From Cupriavidus sp. AU9028 (GTDB lineage: Bacteria; Pseudomonadota; Gammaproteobacteria; Burkholderiales; Burkholderiaceae), in contig NZ_JAIMCG010000003.1 of NCBI RefSeq assembly GCF_019795295.1, positions 124,001 to 188,000 of the forward strand: a stretch of 64,000 nt of DNA, given 5' to 3'. The translations under genes and the position numbers were made by a program. Of this stretch, positions 8,984 through 19,133 are shown one piece after another. The notes beneath the pieces were generated by a model that saw nothing but the letters and a program-made list of their open reading frames with translations, did not search any database and was not told where the DNA came from. Numbering within the stretch: position 1 is the stretch's first letter; the number at the start of each line of letters is the position of its first letter.

Positions 8984-9751
8984 ATGACTCTGAATCCTCG
9001 CCAGACCGCTCTGCTGGAGGCCGTGCGCAGCCAGGGCTTCGCCTCGATCGAGGAGCTTGCGCGCAAGTTCGGCGTCACCCTGCAGACGGTCCGCCGCGAC
9101 GTCAACCTGCTGGCCGAGAACGGCATGCTGGCGCGCTTTCATGGCGGCGTGCGAATCGACGGCTCCACCACCGAGAACATTGCCTACCGGCAGCGGCAGG
9201 TGCTGCATGCCGACGGCAAGGCCCGCATCGCCCGCGCGGTGGCGCGCGCGGTGCCCGAAGGCTGCTCGCTGATCCTGAACATCGGCACCACGGTCGAGGA
9301 AATCGCCCGGGCGCTGGTCCATCATCGCGGCCTGCGCGTGATCACCAACAACCTGAACGTGGCCAACATCCTGGCCGACAATCCCGAGTGCGAGGTGATC
9401 GTGGCCGGCGGCGTGCTGCGCTCGCGCGACCGCGGCATCGTCGGCGAGGCGACGGTCGACTTCATCCGCCAGTTCAAGGTGGATATCGGCCTGATCGGGA
9501 TTTCGGGAATCGAGGGGGACGGCACGCTGCGCGACTTCGACTTTCGCGAGGTGAAGGTCGCGCGGACCATCATCGAACAGTCGCGCGAGGTGTGGCTGGC
9601 CGCGGATGCCAGCAAGTTCAACCGCCAGGCGATGGTCGAACTCGGCCATCTGGAGCAGGTGGACCGCCTGTTCACCGACCAGGCGCCCCGTCCGCCCTTC
9701 GAGCGGATCCTGCAAGACAGCGGAGTGAAGTGTGTGGTCGCGGCGGAATGA
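8984..9751 (+). CDS. glpR: DeoR-family glycerol-3-phosphate regulon repressor
   Basis: A 255-residue regulator divergent from the glycerol transporter operon. The N-terminal DeoR helix-turn-helix (about residues 5-57) contains [30 protein letters not shown]. The C-terminal sugar-phosphate sensor domain has the [21 protein letters not shown] region and the [19 protein letters not shown] stretch of DeoRC. By family, glycerol-3-phosphate releases it from DNA. Its likely targets are glpS-V and perhaps glpK-glpD. The gene ends 19 bp before the convergent purU. Confidence 0.88.
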   Translation: MTLNPRQTALLEAVRSQGFASIEELARKFGVTLQTVRRDVNLLAENGMLARFHGGVRIDGSTTENIAYRQRQVLHADGKARIARAVARAVPEGCSLILNIGTTVEEIARALVHHRGLRVITNNLNVANILADNPECEVIVAGGVLRSRDRGIVGEATVDFIRQFKVDIGLIGISGIEGDGTLRDFDFREVKVARTIIEQSREVWLAADASKFNRQAMVELGHLEQVDRLFTDQAPRPPFERILQDSGVKCVVAAE

Positions 9752-9770
9752 CCCCGCCGCGACGGCGTTC

Positions 9771-10637
9771 CTACTTGAACACCACGGTCTTGTGGCCGTT
9801 CAGCAGGATACGGTGTTCCGCGTGCCACTTGACCGCACGGGCCAGCGCCACGCATTCGACGTCGCGGCCCACGGCCGTCAGCTGGTCCGGGTCCATGCTG
9901 TGGTCCACGCGCTCGATCTCCTGCTCGATGATCGGGCCTTCGTCCAGGTCGGCGGTCACGTAGTGGGCCGTCGCGCCGATCAGCTTCACGCCGCGATCAT
10001 GCGCCTGGTAGTAGGGCTTGGCGCCCTTGAAGCTGGGCAGGAAGGAGTGATGGATATTGATGGCACGCCCTTCCAGCTTGCGGCACAGGTCGTCCGACAG
10101 CACCTGCATGTAGCGGGCCAGCACCACCAGGTCGATATTTTGCTCGCGCACGATCTCGAAGACCTTGGCTTCCTGCGCCAGCTTCTGCTCGGCCGAGGCG
10201 TTCATCAGCGGCAGATGGAAGAACGGAATGTCGTACGACGCGGCGAGCTGGTAAAAGTCGCGGTGGTTCGACACGATCGCCGCGATCTCGACCGGCAGCC
10301 CGCCAGTCTTGGTGCGGAACAGCAGGTCGTTCAGGCAATGGCCGATCCTGGAGACCATGATCATCACGCGCGGCTTCACGGCGGCATCGACCAGGTCCCA
10401 CTGCATCGAGAACTGTTCGCCAACGGCGGCGAAGGCGGCGCGCAGCGTGGCCAGATCGACCCCGCCGGCGCCCGCGCCGAAATGCACGCGCATGAAGAAG
10501 CGGCCCGTGTACTCGTCACCGTACTGGTCCGAATCGAGGATGTTGCAGCCGTGCTCGAACAGCAGGCCGGAAACGGCGTGAACGATGCCCGGTTGGTCCG
10601 GGCAGGAAAGGGTCAGAATAAAGCCAGGAGTGCTCAT
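9771..10637 (-). CDS. purU: Formyltetrahydrofolate deformylase
   Basis: A 288-residue enzyme hydrolysing 10-formyl-THF to THF and formate, balancing one-carbon pools for purine synthesis. An N-terminal ACT domain (about residues 5-85; [26 protein letters not shown]) is followed by a formyltransferase domain. The catalytic region is visible as [35 protein letters not shown] with the usual Asn/His pair and the Asp in [11 protein letters not shown]. Length is typical. It lies 9 bp after the end of the NUDIX gene on the same strand, so they may share a transcript. Confidence 0.92.
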   Translation of the reverse strand: MSTPGFILTLSCPDQPGIVHAVSGLLFEHGCNILDSDQYGDEYTGRFFMRVHFGAGAGGVDLATLRAAFAAVGEQFSMQWDLVDAAVKPRVMIMVSRIGHCLNDLLFRTKTGGLPVEIAAIVSNHRDFYQLAASYDIPFFHLPLMNASAEQKLAQEAKVFEIVREQNIDLVVLARYMQVLSDDLCRKLEGRAINIHHSFLPSFKGAKPYYQAHDRGVKLIGATAHYVTADLDEGPIIEQEIERVDHSMDPDQLTAVGRDVECVALARAVKWHAEHRILLNGHKTVVFK

Positions 10638-10646
10638 CGTATGGGT

Positions 10647-11560
10647 TTACAGCAGGTCCGCGAATGCCGGGCCGAGGGTGACCCAGCCGCGCCGGCTCAG
10701 CAGGTCCAGGGTGACCAGCGTGGCGTCCAGCGTCATCGCGCAATCCGCCATGATAGCAAGGGCGGCGTCCGCGCGTACGCAGCGGTGTTCGGCAACCTCG
10801 CCGTCGCGGTTCACCGGCATGAAGCCCCGCGGCAGTGTCAGGTCGTAGCGATGGACCTCCTCCCACTGCACCCCTTCGTCGATCTCGCGCAGCACCTCGA
10901 AGCAGCCCTGTCCGCACGCACCGGCGGCCAGCGCGGCGGGAATGCCGGCCTCCTCGTCGCATTCGCGCACCATCGTTGCCAGCGGATCGCTGCCGTGCGG
11001 CACGCCGCCGGCAACCACGTTGTCCCACATGCCGGGATCGACCGCCTTGCTGTTGCTGCGCCGGCCGATCCACAGCATCTTTTCGCCCTCGACCACTCCG
11101 TTGATATGCGCGGCAAAGGTCAGCAGGCCGAAGTAGCGCGCGGCGGCGCGTTCGATCGTGGCGAAGGCCGGGGCATCGAGCGCAGCGGTCACCGCGAAGC
11201 GTTCATCGCGCCAGCCGCGCAGCCTGCCCAATGCGGCCAGCTCGCGCGCCACCACGTCCAGCGCCGCAGTGCGGGCAGCGAACGCCTCGGTGCCGGGCAG
11301 CAGCGTCACGCTGCCGCTGTCCTCGTCACCGAGCACGGTCGGGCATGGACCGAAGCGCCCGGCAGCGGCCATTTCGCGCAGCGTACGGGCATGGCGCGTG
11401 GCAGCCAGCCGACCTGTGCCGATCCCGCCATCAGGCGCAGATGCGCGGCCGGATCGAAGCGCGAGCGCGCACGGATGCCCGCGGCGATGCGCTCGAGCAT
11501 GCCGGCGTCGGCAACGGCCGCTGCATCAGGCGTGGCTGGCGATGGAATTCGCTGCGGCAT
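10647..11560 (-). pseudogene. NUDIX hydrolase with N-terminal DUF4743 domain, apparently frameshifted
   Basis: Two minus-strand frames together give a normal DUF4743-NUDIX protein. The first, from ATG 11560, gives the N-terminal part ([17 protein letters not shown], then [10 protein letters not shown]) and goes out of phase near 11394-11399. The second, in the frame of ATG 11372, resumes with [16 protein letters not shown] and includes the Nudix box region ([23 protein letters not shown], then the E-rich [15 protein letters not shown]). One extra base near 11394-11399 would join them as [13 protein letters not shown]. Either the gene is broken or the assembly has an error there. Such proteins resemble thiamine-pyrophosphate-linked Nudix enzymes; the substrate is unknown. 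It is divergent from glpK. Confidence 0.7.
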
Positions 11561-11624
11561 CGACGCTCCCATTTCGTTTCCGGGCTGGCACCGCGCCAGC
11601 CCTTTCATTGAATACACGGCAGCC

Positions 11625-13166
11625 ATGACACAAGACTCCCGCGACTACATCCTGGCGCTGGACCAGGGCACCAGCAGTTCGCGCGCCATCCTGTTCGACC
11701 GCGCCGGCAGCGTGGTGCGCATCGCGCAGCGCGAATTCCGGCAATATTATCCGCAGCCCGGCCATGTCGAGCACGACCCCTACGAGATCTGGCAGTCGCA
11801 GCTCGCGGTCGCGCACGAGGTTCTGCGCGAGGCCGCCATCGGTCCGGCACAGGTCCGCGCGATCGGCATCACCAACCAGCGCGAGACCGCGGTGCTGTGG
11901 GACCGCAAGACCGGCGAGCCGGTCGGCCGCGCGCTGGTCTGGCAGGACCGCCGCACCGCGCCGATGTGCGAGGCCCTGCTGCAGGCAGGGCATGAGGACA
12001 CCATCCGCAACAGCACCGGCCTGGTGGTCGACGCCTACTTCTCCGCGACCAAGCTGCGCTGGATGCTGGACAACTACCCGGGCGCGCGCGAACGTGCGCA
12101 GCGCGGGGAACTGGCCTTCGGCACCGTGGACAGCTGGCTGGTCTGGCAACTGACCGATGGCCAGCGCCATGTCACCGACGTGACGAACGCCTCGCGCACC
12201 ATGCTGTTCAACATCCACCGCTTCGAGTGGGACGATGCGCTGCTTGCCCTGCTCGACATTCCGCGCAGCGTGCTGCCGGAAGTGTTGCCCTCCAGCGGCG
12301 AGATCGCGCGCACCGCGCCCCGGCTGTTCGGCGAGCCGCTGCTGGTGGCGGGCATCGCGGGCGACCAGCAGGCCGCGACGTTCGGCCAGGCCTGCCTGTC
12401 CCCGGGCATGGCGAAGAACACCTATGGCACCGGCTGTTTCCTGCTGATGAACACCGATGGCACGCCGGTCGAGTCGAAGAACCGCCTGCTCACCACCATC
12501 GGCTGGCAGCTCGGCGCGGCCGGCGCTACCGATGGGGCCAGCCGCACGCAGTATTGCCTCGAAGGCGGCGTGTTCATGGGCGGCGCCACCATTCAGTGGC
12601 TGCGCGACGGCCTGCAGATCATCCAGAGCGCGCCGGAAGTCGAGCCGCTGGCACGCCAGTGCGAGGACAGCGGCGGCGTGGTGCTGGTGCCGGCCTTCGC
12701 CGGTCTGGGCGCGCCGCATTGGGACGCCTTCGCGCGCGGCACGCTGGTTGGCGTCACGCGCGGCACCGGTCGTCCGCACATCGCGCGCGCCGCGCTGGAG
12801 GCCATCGCGCTGCAGAGCGTGGACGTGCTGGAGGCCATGCAGAAGGACGCCGGCATCGCGCTGGCGGAACTGCGCGTCGACGGCGGCGCCTCGCGCAGCG
12901 ATCTGCTGATGCAGCTGCAGGCCGACCTGCTCGGCACGCCAGTCGTGCGCCCGCGCGTGACCGAAACCACCGCGCTGGGGGCCGCCTATCTGGCGGGCCT
13001 GGCGGTGGGCTACTGGTCAGGCCTGGACGAGCTGTCCAGCCAGTGGCAGGTCGATCGCCGCTTCGAACCCGAACTGTCCGAGGACGCCCGGCAAACCGCG
13101 CTCGCGCGCTGGCATCGTGCCGTCGAGCGCGCGCGCGACTGGGCGCGCGAGGACGACACCAGGTGA
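11625..13166 (+). CDS. glpK: Glycerol kinase
   Basis: A 513-residue FGGY-family kinase making sn-glycerol-3-phosphate from glycerol and ATP in the cytoplasm. Family marks include [16 protein letters not shown] at the N terminus, [20 protein letters not shown], the substrate-binding [19 protein letters not shown], and the C-terminal [22 protein letters not shown]. The coding frame remains open far upstream, but homology begins at [13 protein letters not shown], so ATG 11625 is used. glpD follows after 73 bp on the same strand, an obvious functional pair. Regulation by GlpR is likely but no operator was found here. Confidence 0.96.
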   Translation: MTQDSRDYILALDQGTSSSRAILFDRAGSVVRIAQREFRQYYPQPGHVEHDPYEIWQSQLAVAHEVLREAAIGPAQVRAIGITNQRETAVLWDRKTGEPVGRALVWQDRRTAPMCEALLQAGHEDTIRNSTGLVVDAYFSATKLRWMLDNYPGARERAQRGELAFGTVDSWLVWQLTDGQRHVTDVTNASRTMLFNIHRFEWDDALLALLDIPRSVLPEVLPSSGEIARTAPRLFGEPLLVAGIAGDQQAATFGQACLSPGMAKNTYGTGCFLLMNTDGTPVESKNRLLTTIGWQLGAAGATDGASRTQYCLEGGVFMGGATIQWLRDGLQIIQSAPEVEPLARQCEDSGGVVLVPAFAGLGAPHWDAFARGTLVGVTRGTGRPHIARAALEAIALQSVDVLEAMQKDAGIALAELRVDGGASRSDLLMQLQADLLGTPVVRPRVTETTALGAAYLAGLAVGYWSGLDELSSQWQVDRRFEPELSEDARQTALARWHRAVERARDWAREDDTR

Positions 13167-13239
13167 GCGCGGCGGCCGCATCACGTATCGCATTTGCGGC
13201 GCCGCCAAGGGCGCCGATGGCATTTCAACACCACACACC

Positions 13240-14847
13240 ATGCAGAAACTGACCCCCATCCAGCCTCCCGACCGTGCCGCTCTGCTTGCTACGCTCGAGC
13301 GCGAGCCGCGCTGGCAAGTCATCGTGATCGGCGGTGGCGCCACCGGACTGGGCACCGCGCTGGACGCCGCCTCGCGCGGCTATCGCACGCTGCTGCTCGA
13401 GGCGGCGGACTTCGCCAAGGGCACCTCGTCAAAGGCCACCAAGCTCGTGCACGGCGGCGTGCGCTATCTCGCGCAAGGCAATATCGGGCTGGTGCGCGAG
13501 GCGCTGCACGAGCGAGGCCTGCTGGCGAACAACGCACCGCACCTGGTGCGCCCGCTGGGCTTCGTCGTGCCCGCCTACCAGCTGCTGGATCAGCCGTTCT
13601 ACGGCATCGGCCTGAAGGTCTACGACATGCTGGCCGGCCGCCTGAACCTGGCGTCGAGCCGCTGGCTGAACCACCGGGAAACGCTGACCGAGGTGCCGAC
13701 CCTGGCCGAGCATGTGGGCGGACGCCCGCTGCGCGGCGGTAACCTGTACTACGACGGCCAGTTCGATGACGCGCGGCTGGCGATCGCGCTGATGCGCACG
13801 CTGTTCGATGCGGGCGGTCTCGCCGTCAACTACATGCCGGTGACGGGCCTGACGATGCAGGGTGGCGTGGTCAGCGGGGTCAAGGTCCGCGACGCCCTGG
13901 GCGACGCCACCTTCGAGCTGCGCGCCGATTGCGTGATCAACGCCACGGGCGTCTGGGTCGATGGCATCCGCCAGCTGGAAGACGAGCGCGCCGCCCCCAT
14001 GGTGGCGCCCAGCCAGGGTGTGCATCTGACGCTGCCGCGCAGCTTCCTGCCGGGCGACCGCGCCATCCTCGTGCCGCGTACCGACGACGGGCGGGTGCTG
14101 TTTCTGGTGCCCTGGAACGGCCACACCATCGTCGGCACCACCGACACCCCGCGCCGCGACCTGCCGCTGGAGCCGCGCGCGGCCGAGGACGACATCGACT
14201 TCATCCTCGAGACCGCCGCCCGCTACCTGTCGCGCGATCCGTCGCGCGCCAACGTGACCAGCGTCTGGGCGGGTCTGCGCCCGCTGGTCAAGGCCACGGG
14301 AGAATCCTCCACCGCCTCGCTGTCGCGCGAGCATACGATCCTGGTGTCCCGCGCCGGCCTGATCACGGTGACCGGTGGCAAATGGACCACGTACCGCAGG
14401 ATGGCCGAGGACGTGGTCGACACCGCGATCCGCCGGCAGATGCTGCCCGCCGCGCCCTGCCGTACCGCCTCGCTGCCGCTGCATGGCGCCGGCTCCGCGG
14501 TGGGCAGCGCCGGGCTGGGCGCCGACGATCGCTCGCCCGACCGCTACTACGGCACCGACCTGGCCCTGCTCCATACGCTGCCGGGCGCGGGCAACGTGCT
14601 GGCGGTGGAATCGGGACTGACGGAGGCGCATGTCCGCTTTGCCGCCCGCCACGAACTGGCCCGCCGGGTCGAGGACGTGCTGGCGCGCCGCAACCGGCTG
14701 CTGTTCCTGGACGCCCGGGCCGCGATTGCCGCGGCACCGGCCGTCGCGCGCATCCTGGCCGAAGAGCTGGGGCACGACGCGGCATGGCAGGCCGACGAGG
14801 TCAGCCGTTTCGAGGCGCTCGCGCAGGGGTATCGACTGGCCGCCTGA
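13240..14847 (+). CDS. glpD: Aerobic glycerol-3-phosphate dehydrogenase
   Basis: A 535-residue FAD enzyme that oxidises glycerol-3-phosphate to dihydroxyacetone phosphate at the inner membrane and passes electrons to quinone. The Rossmann FAD motif VIVIGGGATGLGTALDAASRG sits at about residues 27-47. KGTSSKATKLVHGGVRYL is the typical second motif, and the C-terminal DAO_C domain is present. ATG at 13240 precedes MQKLTPIQPPDR; an in-frame upstream GTG/ATG extension would overlap glpK and is not conserved-looking. Together with glpK it completes glycerol entry into glycolysis. Confidence 0.95.
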   Translation: MQKLTPIQPPDRAALLATLEREPRWQVIVIGGGATGLGTALDAASRGYRTLLLEAADFAKGTSSKATKLVHGGVRYLAQGNIGLVREALHERGLLANNAPHLVRPLGFVVPAYQLLDQPFYGIGLKVYDMLAGRLNLASSRWLNHRETLTEVPTLAEHVGGRPLRGGNLYYDGQFDDARLAIALMRTLFDAGGLAVNYMPVTGLTMQGGVVSGVKVRDALGDATFELRADCVINATGVWVDGIRQLEDERAAPMVAPSQGVHLTLPRSFLPGDRAILVPRTDDGRVLFLVPWNGHTIVGTTDTPRRDLPLEPRAAEDDIDFILETAARYLSRDPSRANVTSVWAGLRPLVKATGESSTASLSREHTILVSRAGLITVTGGKWTTYRRMAEDVVDTAIRRQMLPAAPCRTASLPLHGAGSAVGSAGLGADDRSPDRYYGTDLALLHTLPGAGNVLAVESGLTEAHVRFAARHELARRVEDVLARRNRLLFLDARAAIAAAPAVARILAEELGHDAAWQADEVSRFEALAQGYRLAA

Positions 14848-14896
14848 TGAGTGGCAGGCTGATGACCCGGCGGGACAGAAGGCGAAGGAGAATGGC

Positions 14897-15313
14897 ATGG
14901 CAGCAGCAGGATGGCGTACCACTGGGGCGCGGGCAGCGCTGGCAGCGCTGACGGTGATTGCCGCGACGGGAGCGCTCGCGCCCCTTGGCGCCACTGCCGG
15001 CCAGGACCCGGCTCGCGCGGCGGGACCGCGCTTCGATGGCCTGCAGTTCGAGCCCCCTCGCACCGTGCAGTACCTGTGCGAAGACGGCGCGCGGATCGCA
15101 GCGCGCTACTTCAACAGCGCGGACAACCAGCTTGCGATCGTGACGCTGGACGGCCGCAGGCTGCTGTTCGTCACCGTGCTGAGCGGTTCCGGTGCGCGCT
15201 ATGCGCACGGCCCGCTGATCTGGTGGACCCGTGGCGACGAGGCCATGCTGCTCGATCAAACGCGGGGCGAACAGGCGCCCCCGGTGCATGCCGGCTGCCG
15301 CGCGCAGCGCTAA
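14897..15313 (+). CDS. MliC-family lysozyme inhibitor-like exported protein
   Basis: A 138-residue protein with an N-terminal signal peptide (hydrophobic ALAALTVIAATGALAPLGATAG) and a C-terminal MliC-type beta-barrel of about 75 residues: VQYLCEDGARIAARYFN, LAIVTLDGRRLLFVTVLSGSGARYAHGPLIWWTRGDEAMLL. MliC proteins inhibit C-type lysozyme in the periplasm or at the outer membrane. No lipobox Cys is seen, so this one is probably soluble and periplasmic. ATG at 14897 has a clear ribosome-binding site (AAGGAG). The gene is 49 bp after glpD on the same strand; a shared transcript is possible but no functional link is known. Confidence 0.75.
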   Translation: MAAAGWRTTGARAALAALTVIAATGALAPLGATAGQDPARAAGPRFDGLQFEPPRTVQYLCEDGARIAARYFNSADNQLAIVTLDGRRLLFVTVLSGSGARYAHGPLIWWTRGDEAMLLDQTRGEQAPPVHAGCRAQR

Positions 15314-15453
15314 CGTCCTCCGGCCCGCGGGCAGCGACAACCATCGCCGCGCCAGTGGGTCGGCACGGCCATCGACACCATTGCGCCCCTGTCGCCTTCG
15401 CGCCCGCGCGTTGGCGAGCGATAATGCGCCTCATCGAAACAGGGAGAAACACC

Positions 15454-15837
15454 ATGGACGAGATTGACGATCTGTCCGATCTGCCGATGCCCCGCTTCAT
15501 CTGGGGCTTTGCCATCGCCACCGGCAAGTCCGGCGAGGTCATGCACGACGAGTTCGAATACCTGACCCACACCCGCAGCCCCCGCTTCACCTGCCGGGTC
15601 GTCGAACTGGAAGACATGCCGGCCGAAAGCGAGGAATCCGGCATCGACGGCCGTATCGTGCATTACGAGGATCCAGGCCGGCTGTTCTACATCACCGACG
15701 CGGGCATGGCGCTGGTCAACTTCGAACTGTTCGACAAGCTGCCCGACCGGCAGAAGCTGAAGAAGGTCTGTGACGAGGCGATCCGCAACTGGATGATCCG
15801 TCGCGACTTCCTGGAGAGTGAAGACGAGGAGGATTGA
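15454..15837 (+). CDS. Conserved hypothetical acidic protein, 127 residues
   Basis: I do not recognise a named domain. The protein is soluble, strongly acidic at both ends (MDEIDDLSDLP; LESEDEED), and has a predicted alpha/beta core: PRFIWGFAIATGKSG, RFTCRVVELEDMP, DPGRLFYITDAGMALVNFELF, then a helical KLPDRQKLKKVCDEAIRNWMIRRDF. No signal peptide or membrane segment is seen. The ATG at 15454 follows AGGGAG at a good distance. Codon use matches the neighbours, so the gene looks real. It may share a terminator (16115-16139) with the small gene downstream. Confidence 0.7.
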   Translation: MDEIDDLSDLPMPRFIWGFAIATGKSGEVMHDEFEYLTHTRSPRFTCRVVELEDMPAESEESGIDGRIVHYEDPGRLFYITDAGMALVNFELFDKLPDRQKLKKVCDEAIRNWMIRRDFLESEDEED

Positions 15838-15967
15838 GCGGGCGGTCGCTCCGCTCGATCCCTCCCGGTCGGCGGGGTCCTACATGCCAAGCGGAGCGGT
15901 CCCGACAGTTTGCAGGGCGGAGGCTACCTATAGTGGACTCGTGGACAACACGAGAAGGAGCAATCAA

Positions 15968-16042
15968 ATGCCCTACATTATTGCCTGGCTGCTTGGCGTT
16001 CCCGCCTTCATTCTGGTTCTGATCTGGCTGTTCATGAACTGA
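15968..16042 (+). CDS. 24-residue single-pass membrane peptide
   Basis: A 24-codon frame, MPYIIAWLLGVPAFILVLIW followed by LFMN and TGA. It starts with ATG 7 bp after GAGAAGGAG, an excellent ribosome-binding site. Almost the whole peptide is one hydrophobic helix. It ends about 70 bp before a strong terminator (16115-16139). The good start signal and downstream terminator make it a credible small gene. The function is unknown. Confidence 0.6.
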   Translation: MPYIIAWLLGVPAFILVLIWLFMN

Positions 16043-16114
16043 TCGAACCGACTGCGGACCGGCCGCACGCGAGCGTGCCGCGAGATTCGCCGCGGTCCAA
16101 CCCCGAGGTCCCCG

Positions 16115-16139
16115 ACGTCCGCCAACCGGCGGACGTTTT
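16115..16139 (+). terminator. Rho-independent terminator
   Basis: ACGTCCGCC-AACC-GGCGGACGT is a perfect 9-bp stem with a 4-base loop, ending in TTTT on the plus strand. It closes the 127-residue and 24-residue gene pair. Confidence 0.8.
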
Positions 16140-16184
16140 GCCGAGATCGGCGGCAGACCGCCACAGCCTTCCTGCCCGGCGGCT

Positions 16185-16532
16185 TCAGCCGCCCTTCCGC
16201 AGCCCCGCCGGCCCATCGCGGGTATCGTCGGCGATGTCGTGCATCACGTCCGCGCCGTCCGCGTTGGCAACCGGTATCGCCGTCCCTGGCGTCCCTTCGG
16301 CCGCATCGCGCACCTCGATCAGTTCGGAAGCGATGCGCTGGATCTCCGCGTACACGTCCAGCGCATCGTCCGGTCCGGTGCAGCCCACCGCCGTTGCCGA
16401 GGCCGCATCCGCACCCGGAGGCAGGAACACGAATGCCATGCCGGGGCGCCAGCGCGGATCGCGGCGCAGGCTGTCGTTGAGGATCTGCAGATACTGGGCG
16501 CGGGTGAAGACATGCTTGTCATGCTCGGGCAT
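16185..16532 (-). CDS. Hypothetical protein, 115 residues
   Basis: No family is recognised. The protein looks cytoplasmic, with an N-terminal charged helix (EHDKHVFTRAQYLQILNDSLRRDPRWRPGM), a short hydrophobic strand (AFVFLPPGA), a helix (DALDVYAEIQRIASELIEV) and a disordered tail. The clear amphipathic patterning and GC-rich third codon positions support coding. It is convergent with the small peptide gene and divergent from the bcs operon. The frame is unlikely to be chance, but its function is open. Confidence 0.55.
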   Translation of the reverse strand: MPEHDKHVFTRAQYLQILNDSLRRDPRWRPGMAFVFLPPGADAASATAVGCTGPDDALDVYAEIQRIASELIEVRDAAEGTPGTAIPVANADGADVMHDIADDTRDGPAGLRKGG

Positions 16533-16807
16533 CGGGGCCTCCGGTGTCGCAGCCAGTCGATGCTAGCACGCAAGGTCGCCGTCGATCCCGTAACAATTGT
16601 TTTCAATGCCGCGACGCCCAAGCAACGCCAAGCCAGGCGCGCGTGGCGATACACAGCCGAGGTGGTGTAGACTCGCCAGCACAAGGCGCAGAAGTCCTTG
16701 AAGCGCCTCCCCAGTCACTAAATTAGGGGACCTGGCCAGACAAGCGACCTGCAGTCGTCGGAATTCCGCTCCACGCATCAGCCCTGAAAGAGCCGTTCGC
16801 TTCGTCC

Positions 16808-19132
16808 ATGCCAGTTCCGTTTCAGGCCGCAAGGCCCGCTGCCATCCTGTCTTTTGCGTTGGCGGCCTTTCCCGCTGCGGCACCGACCGCAGTGGCGCAA
16901 CCCTCGAATGTCGCCGGTACGTCGCAATCCGTGCAGAGTCCGGAGCCGCGCCCGCAGGCCAGCGCGCAGCCGGATGTGCGGGCCGCGGCCGCACCGGAGC
17001 GGACCACGCGCGTTCTGACCATGCCAGCCATGGGCGCCTATGGCCCCATCGAGCTGCGCGGCACCAACCCCGATCACACGCTGAACATCGGCGTGCGCAC
17101 CGACGAGGTGGTGACGGCCGCCACGCTGCGCCTGCACTACACCTCCTCGCCGGCGCTGGTGTTCCCGATGTCGCACCTGAAGGTGATGCTCAACGACGAA
17201 GTGGTGGCGACGCTGCCGCTGGAGAAGGAGCGCGCCGGGCAGCAGGTGACCCGCGATATCGTGCTGGATCCGCGCTTCTTCACCGACTTCAATCGGATCG
17301 TCATTCAGTTCATCGGCCACTACACGATGGACCACTGCGAGGATCCGGCCAATTCGGCGCTGTGGACCGACATCAGTTCGTCGAGTACGCTCGCCCTGAC
17401 CACCGCGCCGCTGGCGCTGCCGAACAACCTGGCCTTGCTGCCGCAGCCCTTCTTCGACCGGCGTGACAACCGGCGTGTCACCGTGCCGTTCGTGCTTCCC
17501 GCCGATGCGGACCCTGGCATGCTGCGCGCGGCCGGCGTGGTGGCGTCGTGGCTCGGGTCACTGGCCGACTATCGCGAGGCGCGCTTCCCGGTCGCGCGAA
17601 CCGTTCCGCCCGAGCAGCACGCCATCGCCTTCGCGCTGCCTGGCCCGAGCGCGCAGGCGCTTGGCCTGCGCGAGATTGCCGGGCCGATGCTGCGCGTGAT
17701 GGACAGCCCGGCCACGCCGCACCGCAAGCTGCTGATCGTCGCGGGCCGCGACGCGAAGGAGCTGGAAACCGCGGCCGCGGCGCTGGTGCTTGGCAAGGCA
17801 GCGATGAGCGGCGATCAGGCGCTGGTGCAGTCGGTGGACATGGGGCCGCCGCGCAAGCCGTATGACGCGCCCAAGTGGGCACCGGTGGACCGTCCCGTGC
17901 TGTTCCGGGAACTGGTGGGCGATCCGCAGCAGCTGCAGGTAGCCGGATACAGCCCCCAACCGATCCGCGTCAATCTGCGCGTGCCGGCCGACCTGTACGG
18001 CTGGAACCACCGCAGCGTGCCGCTGAACCTGAAGTACCGCTATACCGCACCATCGACCTACAACGACTCGGTGCTCAACGTCGACATCAACGACCAGCTG
18101 GTGCGCTCGTACCGGCTGCGGCCGCTGTCGCGCAACGACGACGAGAACGTGGTCAGCGTGCCGCTGCTGTCCGGCAGCGACGCCGTGGTCAGCAACGAGA
18201 TCCGGGTGCCGGCGTTCCGCGTGGGCAGCGACAATCAGATGCAGTTCCGCTTCCATCTGGATTCGCAGAAGACGGGGCTGTGCGCCTCGACGCCGGCGCG
18301 CGTCGCACGGGCCGCGATCGATCCGGACTCGAGCATCGATTTCAGTTCCTTCGCGCACTACGCCGCGATGCCCAACCTCGCCTTCTTCGCCAACTCCGGC
18401 TATCCGTTCACCCGGCTGGCCGACCTGGGCGATACCGCGGTGGTCATGCCAGAAGCGCCCGCGACCAGCGACCAGGAAGCGCTGCTGACCCTGCTCGGTC
18501 ATATGGGCAAATGGACCGGGCTGCCCGCGTTGCGCGTGAACGTGGTGCCGTCCGGCGCGATCGACAGCGTAAAGGACCGCAACCTGCTGGTGGTCGGCAC
18601 CGGTTCGGCCGCGCAACTGCTGAACCAGTGGGGGCGCTCGCTGCCGCTGATGATCGAGCGCGGCAAGACCGAGCTCGCGTTGCGCGATCAGCGTGCCGGG
18701 GCCTGGACCAGCTGGCTCAGCGGCAGCGAGGACGATGTCGTGACGCCGGCGGGACGCGCCATCCTGCGCGCCGATGGCCCGCTGGCGGCGATGATCGGCT
18801 TCGAATCGCCGCTTGCCGCCAACCGCAGCGTGGTGGCGGTCACGGCAACGACGCCGGAGCGCATCGCCGACGTGCTCGATGTGCTGGAGAACGGCACCAA
18901 GGTATCCCAGGTGCGCGGCGACCTCACCGTCATCCGTGCCGGCGAGGTCGAAGGCTTGCGGCTGGGCGAGCGCTACTACGTGGGCGACTTCCCGTGGTAC
19001 GCCCGGGTCTGGGTCAAGGTCTCGTCGCATCCGGTATTCCTGGCCTTCGCCGGGATCCTGACCGGCCTGGCCGTGGCGTTGACCGCCTTCTGGGCACTGG
19101 CCCGCGTCGCCGCACGGCGCCAGGGGCTTTGA
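16808..19132 (+). CDS. bcsB: Cellulose synthase regulatory (periplasmic) subunit BcsB
   Basis: A 774-residue periplasmic protein anchored by a C-terminal membrane helix (FLAFAGILTGLAVALTAFWALARV, about residues 741-764), with an N-terminal signal peptide (LSFALAAFPAAAPTAVAQ). The middle carries the alternating carbohydrate-binding and flavodoxin-like domains of BcsB (YGPIELRGTNPDHTLNIGVRTDEVV; DISSSSTLALTTAPLALPNNL; LLIVAGRDAKELETAAAALV; LLVVGTGSAAQLLNQWG). BcsB guides the nascent glucan from BcsA across the periplasm. It is the first gene of the operon, and bcsZ starts 1 bp after its stop. In most operons bcsA is directly upstream; here it is six genes away. Confidence 0.94.
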   Translation: MPVPFQAARPAAILSFALAAFPAAAPTAVAQPSNVAGTSQSVQSPEPRPQASAQPDVRAAAAPERTTRVLTMPAMGAYGPIELRGTNPDHTLNIGVRTDEVVTAATLRLHYTSSPALVFPMSHLKVMLNDEVVATLPLEKERAGQQVTRDIVLDPRFFTDFNRIVIQFIGHYTMDHCEDPANSALWTDISSSSTLALTTAPLALPNNLALLPQPFFDRRDNRRVTVPFVLPADADPGMLRAAGVVASWLGSLADYREARFPVARTVPPEQHAIAFALPGPSAQALGLREIAGPMLRVMDSPATPHRKLLIVAGRDAKELETAAAALVLGKAAMSGDQALVQSVDMGPPRKPYDAPKWAPVDRPVLFRELVGDPQQLQVAGYSPQPIRVNLRVPADLYGWNHRSVPLNLKYRYTAPSTYNDSVLNVDINDQLVRSYRLRPLSRNDDENVVSVPLLSGSDAVVSNEIRVPAFRVGSDNQMQFRFHLDSQKTGLCASTPARVARAAIDPDSSIDFSSFAHYAAMPNLAFFANSGYPFTRLADLGDTAVVMPEAPATSDQEALLTLLGHMGKWTGLPALRVNVVPSGAIDSVKDRNLLVVGTGSAAQLLNQWGRSLPLMIERGKTELALRDQRAGAWTSWLSGSEDDVVTPAGRAILRADGPLAAMIGFESPLAANRSVVAVTATTPERIADVLDVLENGTKVSQVRGDLTVIRAGEVEGLRLGERYYVGDFPWYARVWVKVSSHPVFLAFAGILTGLAVALTAFWALARVAARRQGL

Positions 19133-19133
19133 C

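Noticed and set aside
9732-11624. Long plus-strand ORF upstream of and in frame with glpK
   Set aside because: It is antisense to purU and to the NUDIX gene, both of which are clear proteins. The homology to glycerol kinase begins only at 11625.
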